Shown here: piece after piece, positions 34,344-43,190 of the stretch
Position numbering within the stretch: position 1 is the stretch's first letter
Layout of the letters: every line of letters begins with the position of its first letter
NCBI RefSeq assembly: GCF_019904175.1
Contig: NZ_CP061913.1
Coordinates: forward strand, 7,936,001 to 8,000,000
Source of the DNA: Dactylosporangium vinaceum
GTDB lineage: Bacteria > Actinomycetota > Actinomycetes > Mycobacteriales > Micromonosporaceae
Length of the DNA: 64,000 bases
Direction: 5' to 3'
Program-made: the position numbers and the translations under genes
Notes under the pieces: model-generated
Database searches by the model: none
The model's input: the letters and a program-made list of their open reading frames with translations, nothing else
Told to the model about the DNA's origin: nothing

Positions 34344-35006
34344 TTACTCGGCGCCGGCCAGCGCGATGATCTTCCAGCCCCGGTCGGGGAAGCCGGCCGC
34401 GGCCGCGACGTGGGCGCTGGCGATGTTGTCGGGGTCGTGCAGGTAGAGGGCCACCGCCGAGGCGTCGACGATCCGCCGGGCGGCCCGGGCCACCAGGCGC
34501 CGCGCGAGCCCCCGGCCGCGGGCCTGCTCGGCGGTGCCGACCGCGATCTCCACACCCGTCGGGTCGTGGGGTTTGAGGCCCACCCCGCACAGGAACTCCC
34601 CGGTGCCCGGTTCCCGCGCGACGAGCACCTCGCCGGGGAACGGTCGCAGCCACTCCGGCAACCCCGCCCCGCCCGACGGCTCCCACTCCCCCGCGTCCGG
34701 CAGGGCCGCCGGGGTCTGCGTCCACCGGAACACGCCGGTGAAGCACCGCTGCTCGGGCCGCCCGACGAGGGCCGGCAGGTGGGCGAGCAGGTCTTCGGGC
34801 CCGGACCGGGCGAGCAGGCCGGCGACCGCGTCGCGGCTGGCCGGCGGGACGGAGAGGACCCCGTTGCCGGCGCCGTCGAGCACGCCCAGGACCCGCTGTT
34901 CGGCGCCGTCCCAGCGCGGCCGCTCCCGCTGCGGGCTGCCGACGACGACCAGGCCCTCCGGTGCGGGCCAGGCGCCGATCCAGGTGCGCAGGAATCGATC
35001 GAGCAC
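34344..35006 (-). CDS. GNAT-family N-acetyltransferase
   Basis: A 220-residue protein. The acetyl-CoA loop ARGRGLARRLVARAARR sits at residues about 163-179, and the C-terminal DPDNIASAHVAAAAGF is the usual GNAT helix-strand. The first half is a poorly conserved extra domain. The acceptor substrate is unknown. The GTG start is six bases after TAGGAT (complement of 35013-35018). Confidence 0.85.
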   Translation of the reverse strand: MLDRFLRTWIGAWPAPEGLVVVGSPQRERPRWDGAEQRVLGVLDGAGNGVLSVPPASRDAVAGLLARSGPEDLLAHLPALVGRPEQRCFTGVFRWTQTPAALPDAGEWEPSGGAGLPEWLRPFPGEVLVAREPGTGEFLCGVGLKPHDPTGVEIAVGTAEQARGRGLARRLVARAARRIVDASAVALYLHDPDNIASAHVAAAAGFPDRGWKIIALAGAE

Positions 35007-35015
35007 GCCACGATC

Positions 35016-35642
35016 CTATTGCTGCGTGCGGTACTGCGCGCTCATCACCTCGGCGACGCGCCTGGTCCAGTCGGCCGGGCCGTCGACAGTCCAGTTCTGC
35101 CCGAGGGCCATGAACACCGGGGCATGGCCGCCGGCCTGCGTGGACCACTGGGCCTCGACGTCGCTGTGCTCGGCGTACACGCCGACGCCGACCGCACTGC
35201 CGCCGGCGGTGCACCGCCCCCGCGAGACCGAGCCGCTGACGGTGGCGACGGCCGGTGACGCGTCGACGGCCTCGTAGCCGGAGCACGGCAGCCCGCGCCG
35301 GTCGAGGTAGTCGACGAGGGCCTGGGCGGAGGTGAACCACTGCGGTGCCGCGTCGGCCGTGGCGGCGGGCTCGCGGTCGATCCGGCCGATGAGGATGGCG
35401 ACCGCGGCCCCGGCGACGAGGACACCGACCGCCAGGGCGGCGATCATCGCGGTCGGCGGCCGGTGCACCGGGTGCTCCCGCGGCGGAGGCGGCGGCAGCG
35501 GCTGGGTGGCGTCGTCGAGGTCGGCCGTCAGCGCCCGCGACCGCGCAGCGGCCATGGCGCTCGACGTCAGCGGCTGGGTGGCCGCCGAATCGCTCTCCGG
35601 GGGATCCGCGTGGTCGAGAGGCGGGTGCGGCTCATCGGTCAC
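35016..35642 (-). CDS. Membrane-anchored extracytoplasmic protein, unknown
   Basis: A 208-residue protein with a Pro/acidic cytoplasmic N-terminus (PLPPPPPREHPVHRPP), one transmembrane helix at residues about 67-86 (IAALAVGVLVAGAAVAILIG) and a 120-residue outer domain containing two Cys (LPCSGYEAVD, SRGRCTAGG). The outer domain resembles uncharacterised actinobacterial surface proteins. The GTG follows TAATTT (complement of 35649-35654) by six bases. The stop lies nine bases from the GNAT start. Confidence 0.75.
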   Translation of the reverse strand: MTDEPHPPLDHADPPESDSAATQPLTSSAMAAARSRALTADLDDATQPLPPPPPREHPVHRPPTAMIAALAVGVLVAGAAVAILIGRIDREPAATADAAPQWFTSAQALVDYLDRRGLPCSGYEAVDASPAVATVSGSVSRGRCTAGGSAVGVGVYAEHSDVEAQWSTQAGGHAPVFMALGQNWTVDGPADWTRRVAEVMSAQYRTQQ

Positions 35643-35699
35643 GCGAGAAAATTACCCTTTCCCGTTCTCGGACTGAGCACGGCCGAACGTACAGATCTG

Positions 35700-36353
35700 T
35701 CACTCGGGTTGTCGCGTTTCTTGCATCGGCTGCGCTGGGAGCGCTACCGCGATCTCGTCGCCGAGCGTGGCGCCGCCCAGCAGCTCCAGGTCGTCGCCGC
35801 TCCAGAACTTGCCGGGGTCGTACCAGTTGGCGCGCTTGCGGCGTTCCAGCAGCCCCATGTCCTCGTAGGTGACGGCGACGACCTCGGCGCAGTACGCGGT
35901 CTCCAGGGTCCCGCTCGTCGCCTCCCGCAGGTGTGGCAGCCGCCCCTTGAACCAGCGCCCGGCGAGGCGGGCCGTCGACGGGAACGGCGTGCCGTCGAGC
36001 CGGGCGACGGTGCGCAGCGCCGCGTCCTGCATGGCCGGCCCGGCCTCGGGGAACAGCTGCCGCAGCCAGGCCCGCTGGCCGTAGCGCCGGCCCCAGACGA
36101 GCACCGCATCCCGAAGATCGTGCAGCTGTACGCCGCGCTGGCGGGTCCCGGTCCACATGTCGGTAAGTGACCGGCCCAGCTCCGCGTGCCACATCAGCGG
36201 CGGCATGTCGTCGAGCACGATGGCCATGCCGACGTGGTTCACGGGGCTGTTGGTGAGCGTCTGGATGGCCCGGTCGGCCGGGGTGCGGCCCCGGAACACC
36301 CACAGGTCACCCGTCCGGGTCATCCGCACGGCCTCATCGAGATCCACCTTCAC
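35700..36353 (-). CDS. Permuted papain-like (YiiX/NlpC-P60 superfamily) protein
   Basis: A 217-residue protein. TGDLWVFRG starts the fold, SPVNHVGMAIVL supplies the catalytic His, and ETAYCAEVVAVTYEDMGLL supplies the Cys. This His-before-Cys order marks the circularly permuted NlpC/P60 group. Members hydrolyse amides or lipids, and some are inactive. No signal peptide. The GTG lies seven bases after TAGGGT (complement of 36361-36366), which overlaps the -10 of the divergent gene. Confidence 0.75.
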   Translation of the reverse strand: MKVDLDEAVRMTRTGDLWVFRGRTPADRAIQTLTNSPVNHVGMAIVLDDMPPLMWHAELGRSLTDMWTGTRQRGVQLHDLRDAVLVWGRRYGQRAWLRQLFPEAGPAMQDAALRTVARLDGTPFPSTARLAGRWFKGRLPHLREATSGTLETAYCAEVVAVTYEDMGLLERRKRANWYDPGKFWSGDDLELLGGATLGDEIAVALPAQPMQETRQPE

Positions 36354-36359
36354 CCGGAC

Positions 36360-36366
36360 TACCCTA
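36360..36366. promoter_or_regulatory. Overlapping divergent -10 boxes
   Basis: On the plus strand TACCCT (36360-36365) lies eight bases before ATG 36374. On the minus strand TAGGGT (36366-36361) lies seven bases before GTG 36353. Both genes lack Shine-Dalgarno sequences. The two -10 elements share five base pairs, so polymerase can load in only one direction at a time. Confidence 0.6.
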
Positions 36367-36373
36367 GGGCGTC

Positions 36374-36562
36374 ATGCGGATCAAGTGGTGGAAGGTCGTC
36401 GGGCTCGCCGGTGTCGTCGGCGTGGCGGCGACGGGTGTGCTGGTGGCGCGGGCCGAGCGGCAGCGCCGGGCGTACACGCCGGAGGAGATCAGGGAGAAGC
36501 TGCGCACGCGGCACGCCGTCGCGCAGGTTGGGACGAGTCGCGGCTCACGTACCAGTGACTGA
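36374..36562 (+). CDS. Small single-pass membrane protein, conserved in actinobacteria
   Basis: A 62-residue protein, MRIKWWKVVGLAGVVGVAA..., with one transmembrane helix (residues about 7-25) and a basic cytoplasmic tail containing YTPEEIREKLRTRHA. The same pattern (RIKWWK start, YTPEE tail) recurs in related actinomycetes and has no known function. It sits just upstream of serA, leaderless from the shared divergent promoter. Confidence 0.75.
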   Translation: MRIKWWKVVGLAGVVGVAATGVLVARAERQRRAYTPEEIREKLRTRHAVAQVGTSRGSRTSD

Positions 36563-36584
36563 TGGGGTCACCTAGGCTGGCCGT

Positions 36585-37805
36585 GTGCTGACTTCCCAGG
36601 CCGACCCGGTGCGGGTCCTGTTCCTCGAAAACATCCACCCGATCGCGGTCGAGCGGATGCGGTCCGAGGGGTACGAGGTCGAGACCGTCGGGCGCGCGCT
36701 CGACGAGGACGAGCTGATCGCGAAGCTCGACGGGGTACACCTTCTGGGCATCCGCTCCAAAACCCAGGTCACCGCCAACGTGCTGGCCTCCGCCCCGCAG
36801 CTGCGCGCCATCGGCGCCTTCTGCATCGGCACGGACCAGATCGACCTGCGCACCGCCGCCGAGTCCGGCATCGCCGTGTTCAACGCGCCCTTCTCCAACA
36901 CCCGCAGCGTGGTGGAGCTGGCGATCGCGGAGATCATCGCCCTGACCCGCCGGCTCACCGAGAAGAACGCCGACATGCACAACGGCGTCTGGAACAAGGA
37001 CGCCGAGGGCTCCCACGAGATCCGCGGGCGCTCGATCGGCATCGTCGGCTACGGCAACATCGGCACCCAGCTGTCCGTCCTGGCCGAGAACCTGGGCCTG
37101 CGGGTGTACTTCTACGACACCTCGGAGAAGCTGGCCCTGGGCAACGCCGTGCGCTGCAACTCGCTGGAGGAGCTCCTCGAGGTCGCCGACATCGTGACGC
37201 TCCACGTCGACGGCCGCCCGGGCAACAGCGGCTTCTTCGGCGAGGAGCAGTTCGCCCGGATGCGCCCCCGCAGCATCTTCCTCAACCTGAGCCGCGGCTT
37301 CGTCATCGACCACGACGCCCTGCGCACCCACCTCGGCAACGGCCACCTCGCGGGCGCCGCCGTCGACGTCTTCCCGAAGGAGCCCAAGGCCAAGGGCGAC
37401 GAGTTCGTCTCGGCCCTGCGCGGCCTGCCGAACGTCATCCTCACGCCGCACATCGGCGGCTCGACCGAGGAGGCCCAGTCCGACATCGGCTCCTTCGTGG
37501 CCGAGAAGCTGCACAAGTACGTGGCCGAGGGCTCCACCACGCTGAGCGTCAACCTGCCGAGCCTCAACCTGACCCAGCTGCCGGACACGGCGCGAATCGC
37601 ACTGCTGCACCACAACGTCCCCGGCGTACTGGCCGACGTGAACAGCATCTTCGCCGGCCACAAGGTCAACGTCGAGGGCCAGATCCTCGCCACCCGCGGC
37701 GAGTACGGCTACCTCCTCACCGACATCGCCGCCCACTACCCGCAGGAGATCCTGAACCAGCTGGCCGCCATGGCCACCACCGTGCAGCTCCGCGTGCTGT
37801 CCTGA
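36585..37805 (+). CDS. serA: D-3-phosphoglycerate dehydrogenase
   Basis: A 406-residue enzyme of the E. coli-type SerA (about 410 residues). The N-terminal substrate domain contains LGIRSKTQVT, the NAD fold carries IVGYGNIGTQL, the catalytic His is in LTPHIGGST, and a C-terminal ACT domain (HHNVPGVLADVNSIFAGHKV) senses serine. It catalyses the first committed step of serine synthesis. The GTG start is six bases after TAGGCT (36573-36578). A strong hairpin follows the stop. Confidence 0.95.
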   Translation: MLTSQADPVRVLFLENIHPIAVERMRSEGYEVETVGRALDEDELIAKLDGVHLLGIRSKTQVTANVLASAPQLRAIGAFCIGTDQIDLRTAAESGIAVFNAPFSNTRSVVELAIAEIIALTRRLTEKNADMHNGVWNKDAEGSHEIRGRSIGIVGYGNIGTQLSVLAENLGLRVYFYDTSEKLALGNAVRCNSLEELLEVADIVTLHVDGRPGNSGFFGEEQFARMRPRSIFLNLSRGFVIDHDALRTHLGNGHLAGAAVDVFPKEPKAKGDEFVSALRGLPNVILTPHIGGSTEEAQSDIGSFVAEKLHKYVAEGSTTLSVNLPSLNLTQLPDTARIALLHHNVPGVLADVNSIFAGHKVNVEGQILATRGEYGYLLTDIAAHYPQEILNQLAAMATTVQLRVLS

Positions 37806-37843
37806 CCTGCGCCTTCGGGCACCCGCACCACAGATCTGTCCCG

Positions 37844-37880
37844 CCGCCCCGCCACCGCTCACGCGGTCGGCGGGGCGGCG
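37844..37880 (+). terminator. Terminator hairpin after serA
   Basis: A 16-bp G/C stem (37844-37859 with 37864-37880, one bulged base) closes a TCAC loop 38 bases past the serA stop. There is only a short T-rich tail (GTCGTT). Confidence 0.7.
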
Positions 37881-37944
37881 TCGTTCCCGGGCCCGGACGC
37901 GACACGCGGTTCGCCGGGCACGGCGGGAGCAGTAGGCCGATTCA

Positions 37945-37960
37945 TCACCCTGAAGGGTGA
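37945..37960. promoter_or_regulatory. Palindrome upstream of the secreted HNH nuclease gene
   Basis: TCACCCT and AGGGTGA form perfect 7-bp arms around GA. About 65 bases downstream GATAG-ACTT-CTATC (38025-38038) overlaps a TAGACT -10-like hexamer. These look like binding sites controlling the nuclease gene; the regulator is unknown. Confidence 0.4.
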
Positions 37961-38102
37961 CAAATCCGTACAGTCGGGCGGGAGTCGTATGTGCCCTCGC
38001 CGGGCCAATGCATTGATAGACTTCTATCTCCAGACACGTCCGGGCAGGGGCGCGTTCACGGCCGGGCGAGAGCGTGCTCCCACACCCACCGAAGGAGTAT
38101 GG

Positions 38103-38735
38103 ATGTCGAAGATCGTTCGCGCGGTTGTCGCCGTCGTGCTGGGCGGGGCGGTGGCCGCGGTCGGCGTGGCCGCGCCGGCCGGAGCGACACCGCCCGGGAT
38201 TCCGTCCAAGGCTACGGCGCAGACGCAGCTCAATGCGCTGACCGTCGCGACCGAGGGGTCGATGAGCGGGTACAGCCGCGACAAGTTCCCGCACTGGATC
38301 ACGATCAGCGGGACCTGCGACACCCGCGAGACGGTGCTCAAGCGGGACGGGACGTCCGTGGCGACCAGCAGCGCCTGCGCCGCCACCTCGGGCCGCTGGT
38401 ACAGCCCGTACGACGGGGCGACGTGGACCGCGGCCTCGGACGTCGACATCGACCACGTCGTGCCGCTGGCCGAGGCGTGGCGTTCGGGCGCCAGTGCGTG
38501 GACGACGGCGAAGCGGCAGTCGTTCGCCAACGATCTGACCCATCCGCAGCTGATCGCCGTGACCGACAACGTGAACCAGTCCAAGGGCGACCAGGACCCG
38601 TCGACCTGGCTGCCGCCGCTGACCTCGTACCGGTGCACCTACGCGCGCATGTGGATCAACGTGAAGTACACCTGGAGCCTCAAACTGCAGTCGGCCGAGA
38701 AGTCGGCCCTTCAGGCGCTCCTCAACGCCTGCTGA
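38103..38735 (+). CDS. Secreted HNH (DUF1524-like) endonuclease
   Basis: A 210-residue exported protein. The signal peptide ends near AGATPPG. The catalytic segment VDIDHVVPLAEAWRSGASAW gives the DHxVPL histidine, and LIAVTDNVNQSKGDQDPSTW supplies the N-x-x-K and metal-binding residues. Two Cys pairs (CDTRE/SSAC, YRC/NAC) could be disulfides. Secreted nucleases of this type scavenge phosphate or nucleotides or attack competitors. AAGGAG seven bases before the ATG makes this one of the clearest leadered genes here. Confidence 0.9.
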   Translation: MSKIVRAVVAVVLGGAVAAVGVAAPAGATPPGIPSKATAQTQLNALTVATEGSMSGYSRDKFPHWITISGTCDTRETVLKRDGTSVATSSACAATSGRWYSPYDGATWTAASDVDIDHVVPLAEAWRSGASAWTTAKRQSFANDLTHPQLIAVTDNVNQSKGDQDPSTWLPPLTSYRCTYARMWINVKYTWSLKLQSAEKSALQALLNAC

Positions 38736-38749
38736 GTGCCGCAACCAGC

Positions 38750-38797
38750 CGGCGGGTCCGGATTCGCGCGCGCAGCACTGCGAATCCGGGCCCGCCG
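38750..38797. terminator. Bidirectional terminator hairpin
   Basis: Eighteen-base arms 38750-38767 and 38780-38797 pair at all but one position around a 12-base loop. It lies between the convergent HNH and FG-GAP genes and can serve both. Confidence 0.75.
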
Positions 38798-38811
38798 AGT
38801 CCGTCCCGGAC

Positions 38812-39663
38812 CTACCAGCCGGTGCCGATCATGACCGGGTCCTGGCCGCTGACGCCGCGGGTCGAGTCGCCCGGGAACAGCCACAGGTCGTTGTTCGTCT
38901 TGCGGGCGATGAGGTCGGCGTTGCCGTCGTTGTCCCAGTCGGCGGCGCCGGCGAAGTCGTAGCCGTTCCAGCCGCTGCCGATGAGGACCGGCGGCTGCGC
39001 GGAGTAGCCGCGCACCGACTCACCCGGGAACAGGCTCAGGTCACCGGTGGTGCCGCGGACGATGATGTCCTGGTTGCCGTCCTTGTCCCAGTCGGTGATG
39101 CCGGCGAAGTCGTAGCCGTTCCAGCCGGTCCCGATCTGGACCGGGGCGGCGGTGCTGTAGCCGCGCTTCGACTGGCCCGGGAACATCCACAGGTCGCCGC
39201 CCAGGCTGCGGGCGATGATGTCCTGATTGCCATCCTTGTCCCAGTCGGCGATGCCCGCGAAGGTGTATCCGTTCCACCCGAGCCCGATCTGCACGGGCTG
39301 CGCGTCCGGCACCCCGCGGGTCGAGTTGCCCGGGAACAGCAGCAGGTCACCGGCCACGTTGCGGGCGATGATGTCCTGGTTGCCGTCGTTGTCCCAGTCG
39401 GCCAGGCCGGTGAAGGTGTACCCGTTCCAGCCGAGCCCGATCTGGACCGGCTGGGCGCCGGCCACGGCCCGCGTCGCCTCGCCGGGGAACAGCCACAGGT
39501 CCCCGCCCGGGTCGCGGGCGATGATGTCCTGGCTGCCGTCCTTGTCCCAGTCCGTCACGCCCGCGAACGAGTACGCGCCCGAGGCCGACGCCGGGCCGCC
39601 GGTGGCCATCGCCACCGCCAGCCCCAGCGCGACCGCCGCCAGGCCGAGTCTCCTGCTTCGCAT
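38812..39663 (-). CDS. Secreted FG-GAP/VCBS-repeat protein, copy A
   Basis: A 283-residue exported protein. The signal peptide (LGLAAVALGLAVAMATGGPA) is followed by five 51-residue repeats with core DWDKDGNQDIIARxxxGDLW and a trailing PVQIGxGWNG. The DxDxDGxxD loop is a calcium-binding signature of FG-GAP propellers and related lectins. There is no catalytic domain; binding to a carbohydrate or surface is the likely role. GGAAG precedes the ATG. Confidence 0.88.
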   Translation of the reverse strand: MRSRRLGLAAVALGLAVAMATGGPASASGAYSFAGVTDWDKDGSQDIIARDPGGDLWLFPGEATRAVAGAQPVQIGLGWNGYTFTGLADWDNDGNQDIIARNVAGDLLLFPGNSTRGVPDAQPVQIGLGWNGYTFAGIADWDKDGNQDIIARSLGGDLWMFPGQSKRGYSTAAPVQIGTGWNGYDFAGITDWDKDGNQDIIVRGTTGDLSLFPGESVRGYSAQPPVLIGSGWNGYDFAGAADWDNDGNADLIARKTNNDLWLFPGDSTRGVSGQDPVMIGTGW

Positions 39664-39787
39664 GTCTTCCAGCTCCCCGTTGCACCGCGAACCGCCTGCT
39701 GCGATCCGTCACTGAACAGAATGTGTGCATAAAGCAACGCTGGGTAACATTTTCGGCAGATCGGACGGCGTGGCGAACGGTAACGGC

Positions 39788-40657
39788 CTACCAGCCGTTG
39801 CCGATCTTCACCGGCGGCACCGTCGAGTAGCCGCGCTTGGACTGGCCGGCGTACAGCCACAGGTCGCGGGTCTGGTCGTTGCGCACGAGGATGTCCTGAT
39901 GGCCGTCCTTGTCCCAGTCGGTCAGGCCGGAGAACGTGTAGCCGGTCCAGCCGTTGCCGATCTGGACCCGCGCCGCTGTCGAGTAGCCGCGCTTGGACTG
40001 CCCCGGGTACAGCCACAGGTTCCCGGTGGCGTCGTCGCGGGTCACGATGTCCTGGTGGCCGTCGCGATCCCAGTCGGCCACGCCGGCGACCGTGAACCCG
40101 GTCCAGCCGTTGCCGATCTGCACCCGCGGGACAGTGCTGTAGCCGCGCTTGGACTGCCCGGGGTACAGCCACAGGTCGCCGGTGCTCTCGTTGCGCATGA
40201 CGATGTCCTGGTGGCCGTCGCGGTCCCAGTCGGCGAGCCCCACGATCCGGAAGCCCTGCCAGCCGTTGCCGATCTTCACCCGCGGGGCCGTCGAGTAGCC
40301 GCGCTTGGACTGGCCGGGGTAGAGGTACAGGTCACCGGTGGCCTGCTCGGTGACGATGATGTCCTGGTGGCCGTCGCGGTCCCAGTCGGTGATGCCGGCG
40401 AACTCGTAGCCGTTCCAGCCGTTGCCGATCTTGACCCGCGGGACAGTGCTGTAGCCGCGCTTGGACTGCCCCGGGTACAGCCACAGGTCGCCGCCGGCGT
40501 TGTCGCGCACCACGATGTCCTGGTGGCCGTCGTGGTCCCAGTCCCGCGTGCCGGCCACCGTGAACGCACCCTCCGACGCGGCCGCGGCCGGCGTCCCGGC
40601 ACCCAGCAGCGCCGACGCCGCCACACCGGCCAGGACTGCCGCGATCGTGATCCTCAT
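39788..40657 (-). CDS. Secreted FG-GAP/VCBS-repeat protein, copy B
   Basis: A 289-residue paralogue of copy A. The signal peptide (ITIAAVLAGVAASALLGAG) is followed by five 52-residue repeats with core DWDRDGHQDIVxR and the highly conserved LYPGQSKRGYST. The repeats are closer to one another than to copy A, which suggests recent internal amplification or conversion. ATG 40657 has GGGGAG eight bases upstream. Confidence 0.88.
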   Translation of the reverse strand: MRITIAAVLAGVAASALLGAGTPAAAASEGAFTVAGTRDWDHDGHQDIVVRDNAGGDLWLYPGQSKRGYSTVPRVKIGNGWNGYEFAGITDWDRDGHQDIIVTEQATGDLYLYPGQSKRGYSTAPRVKIGNGWQGFRIVGLADWDRDGHQDIVMRNESTGDLWLYPGQSKRGYSTVPRVQIGNGWTGFTVAGVADWDRDGHQDIVTRDDATGNLWLYPGQSKRGYSTAARVQIGNGWTGYTFSGLTDWDKDGHQDILVRNDQTRDLWLYAGQSKRGYSTVPPVKIGNGW

Positions 40658-40760
40658 GTCCGACTCCCCCGTCTCGCGATCACCGTGCGTGATCGACATG
40701 ACCGAGAGTAGGGATCAAGTTACGGAAAGCAACGGAATGGTCACCTTCCGGTCACTGCCG

Positions 40761-43190
40761 TCAAACGCGCACGCGCGCGCTCGCCGGGTCGTACAGGGGC
40801 CGGATCGACGCCCGGGCCGGGTACGTCACCCCGGCGATCTCCACGGTCAGCGGCTCGGCGTCCAGCCACGCCTGATCCAGCACCTCCGTGCCGGCGTCGA
40901 GCATGGCCAGGCCGACCGCGCCGCCCAGGGTGTGGCCGTAGGAGGCGGCCCGCACGTAACCGACGTCCCGCCCGCCCCGGCGGACCACCTCGCCGTGGTA
41001 CAGCAGCGCCGCCGGGTCGGTCACCAGGACCTGGACGAGCCGGCGGGTCAGCGGGCCGCGGGCCTTGCGGGCCAGGACGGCGTCGCGGCCGATGAAGTGC
41101 TCCTTGTCCAGCGCCACGGCGAAGCCCAGGCCGGCCTCCAGGACGTCGTCGGTGTTGTCGATGTCGTGGCCGTAGTCGCGGTACCCCTTCTCCATCCGCA
41201 GGCTCGCGAGGGCCTTGAGCCCGGCGTGGCGCAGCCCGTGCCCCTCCCCGGCCGCGACCAGCTCGTCGTGGACGTGCACCGCCTGCTCGGTCGGGACGTA
41301 GAGCTCGTAGCCGAGCTCCCCGACGTACGTGATGCGCAGGCACAGGACCCGCGCGTAGCCGATCTCCAGCTCGGCCGCCCCACGGAACGGCAGCGTGATC
41401 TCGGTGCCGGCCGCGGCCGCGAGGATCTCCCGGGAGCGCGGGCCCTGGACGTTGAGCTGGGCCCAGCCGGAGGTGACGTCGGTGGCGAACGCGTGCCGGC
41501 CGGCGAGGTGGCGGCGCAGGCGGGCGAAGACGTGGCGGTGGGCGGTGTCGGAGGCGACCACCCAGAACCGGTCGTCGTCGAGCTGGGTGACCGTCAGGTC
41601 GGCCTCGATGGTGCCGCCCTCGTTGAGCCACTGCGTGTAGGTGACCCGGCCCTCGTCGAAGCCCGCGACCCGGTTCGCCGACAGCTCCTCCAGGGCCGCG
41701 GCGGCGTCATCGCCCTGGACCAGGAACTTCGCCATGAACGACATGTCCATGAGGACCGCGTCCGCCCGCGCCGCCGCGTGCTCGGCCGCCCACTGCGGGA
41801 ACCACGCCGGACGGCCCCAGGAAAGCGGACTGCCACCCTCGAAACCGTACACATCGGGCATCTCCCAGCCGGAGACGTCGCGGCGGTAGGGCCGCAGCGG
41901 CGCGACCCGGTCGTGCAGGGGCGAGCGGCGGGCGTCCCGCGCCGACGAGAACGCCTTGTAGGGGAAGTGGGTGGCATAGACCTGACCCAGCGCCTCGACG
42001 GTACGGCGGGCGCGGTAGGACCGGTTGCGCTGGTACGGCTGGAGCCGATCGATGTGCATCCCGGTCACGTCGACGTCCGGGCGGCCCTCGGCGATCCAGG
42101 TCGCCAGGGCGCGCCCGATGCCGCCGCCGGTGAGGATGCCGATCGAGTTCATCCCGGCGGCGACGAAGTAGTTGCGCAGCTCCGGGGACTCGCCGAAGAC
42201 CGGGGCCAGGTCGGGCGTGAAGCTCTCGGGGCCGCAGAAGAAGGTCCGCACCCCGGCCTCCTCGGTGACCGGGATCCGGCTCATGGCCTTGCTCAGGTAG
42301 GGCGTCATCCGGTCCCAGTCGGGGGGCAGCGTCCCGAACGCGAACCCGTCGGGCACCCGCTCGACGCTCCACGGCGCGGCCGCACCCTCGAACAGCCCGA
42401 CCAGCAGGCCGCCGCCCTCCTCCCGGAAGTACCCATAGGAGCCCGGGTCTTCAAGGACGGGCATGTCGCTCGACACGCCGTCGATCGGCTCGGTGATGAG
42501 GTAGTAGTGCTCGGCCGCCTGCAGCGGGACGCTCACCCCGGCCTCCTCGCCGAGCTGCCGGGCCCACATGCCGGCGCAGTTGACCACGACCTCGGCCTCG
42601 ACGTCGCCGAACGGCGTGCACACCCCGGTGACCGTGTCGCCGCGGCGCAGGGTCCCGGTCACCGCCACCCCCTCCAGGATCGTCACGCCCCGCAGCCGGG
42701 CACCCTTGGCCAGGGACATCGTGACGTCGACCGGGTTGGCCCGGCCGTCCTCGGCGACGTAGAACCCGGCCAGGAGGTCGTCGGTCCGCGCGAGCGGGAA
42801 CAGCTTCCCGACCTCCGCCGGGGAGATCTCGTGGACGTCGACGCCGAGGTGGCGGTTGAAGGCGGCGACCCGGCGGTACTCCTCCAGCCGGCCCGGGTCC
42901 GCGGCGACCTCGATGAACCCGCACTGGCGCAGGCCCGTCGAGAGTCCGGTCTCGGCCTCCAGGCTGGCGTACAGATCGCGGGTGTACTGTCGCAGCCGCG
43001 TCGAGGTCTCCGACAGCGAACCGAAGGTGACGATCAGACCCGCGGCGTGCCACGTCGTGCCGGCCGTGAGCCGGTCCCGCTCCAGCAGCAGCACGTCGGT
43101 GACGCCAGCCTTGGCCAGGTGATACGCCACCGACGTCCCGATGACCCCACCGCCGACAACAACCACACGAGCCCGCTCCGGAAGGTTCAT
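40761..43190 (-). CDS. Dimethylglycine/sarcosine dehydrogenase-like flavoprotein
   Basis: About 809 residues. An N-terminal DAO-type FAD domain (RVVVVGGGVIGTSVAYHLAK, GTTWHAAG) is followed by a middle cap and a C-terminal GcvT-like tetrahydrofolate domain (GWAQLNVQGPRSREILAA, MEKGYRDYGHDI). This order belongs to enzymes that oxidatively demethylate dimethylglycine or sarcosine and pass the one-carbon unit to folate. The exact substrate is not fixed by sequence alone. ATG 43190 follows TAGAGT (complement of 43197-43202) by six bases. It stands alone, with no other betaine genes beside it. Confidence 0.88.
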   Translation of the reverse strand: MNLPERARVVVVGGGVIGTSVAYHLAKAGVTDVLLLERDRLTAGTTWHAAGLIVTFGSLSETSTRLRQYTRDLYASLEAETGLSTGLRQCGFIEVAADPGRLEEYRRVAAFNRHLGVDVHEISPAEVGKLFPLARTDDLLAGFYVAEDGRANPVDVTMSLAKGARLRGVTILEGVAVTGTLRRGDTVTGVCTPFGDVEAEVVVNCAGMWARQLGEEAGVSVPLQAAEHYYLITEPIDGVSSDMPVLEDPGSYGYFREEGGGLLVGLFEGAAAPWSVERVPDGFAFGTLPPDWDRMTPYLSKAMSRIPVTEEAGVRTFFCGPESFTPDLAPVFGESPELRNYFVAAGMNSIGILTGGGIGRALATWIAEGRPDVDVTGMHIDRLQPYQRNRSYRARRTVEALGQVYATHFPYKAFSSARDARRSPLHDRVAPLRPYRRDVSGWEMPDVYGFEGGSPLSWGRPAWFPQWAAEHAAARADAVLMDMSFMAKFLVQGDDAAAALEELSANRVAGFDEGRVTYTQWLNEGGTIEADLTVTQLDDDRFWVVASDTAHRHVFARLRRHLAGRHAFATDVTSGWAQLNVQGPRSREILAAAAGTEITLPFRGAAELEIGYARVLCLRITYVGELGYELYVPTEQAVHVHDELVAAGEGHGLRHAGLKALASLRMEKGYRDYGHDIDNTDDVLEAGLGFAVALDKEHFIGRDAVLARKARGPLTRRLVQVLVTDPAALLYHGEVVRRGGRDVGYVRAASYGHTLGGAVGLAMLDAGTEVLDQAWLDAEPLTVEIAGVTYPARASIRPLYDPASARVRV

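Noticed and set aside
38812..40657. DNA-level direct repeats as a mobile or CRISPR-like array
   Set aside because: The 153- and 156-base periods are exact multiples of three and encode FG-GAP protein repeats.
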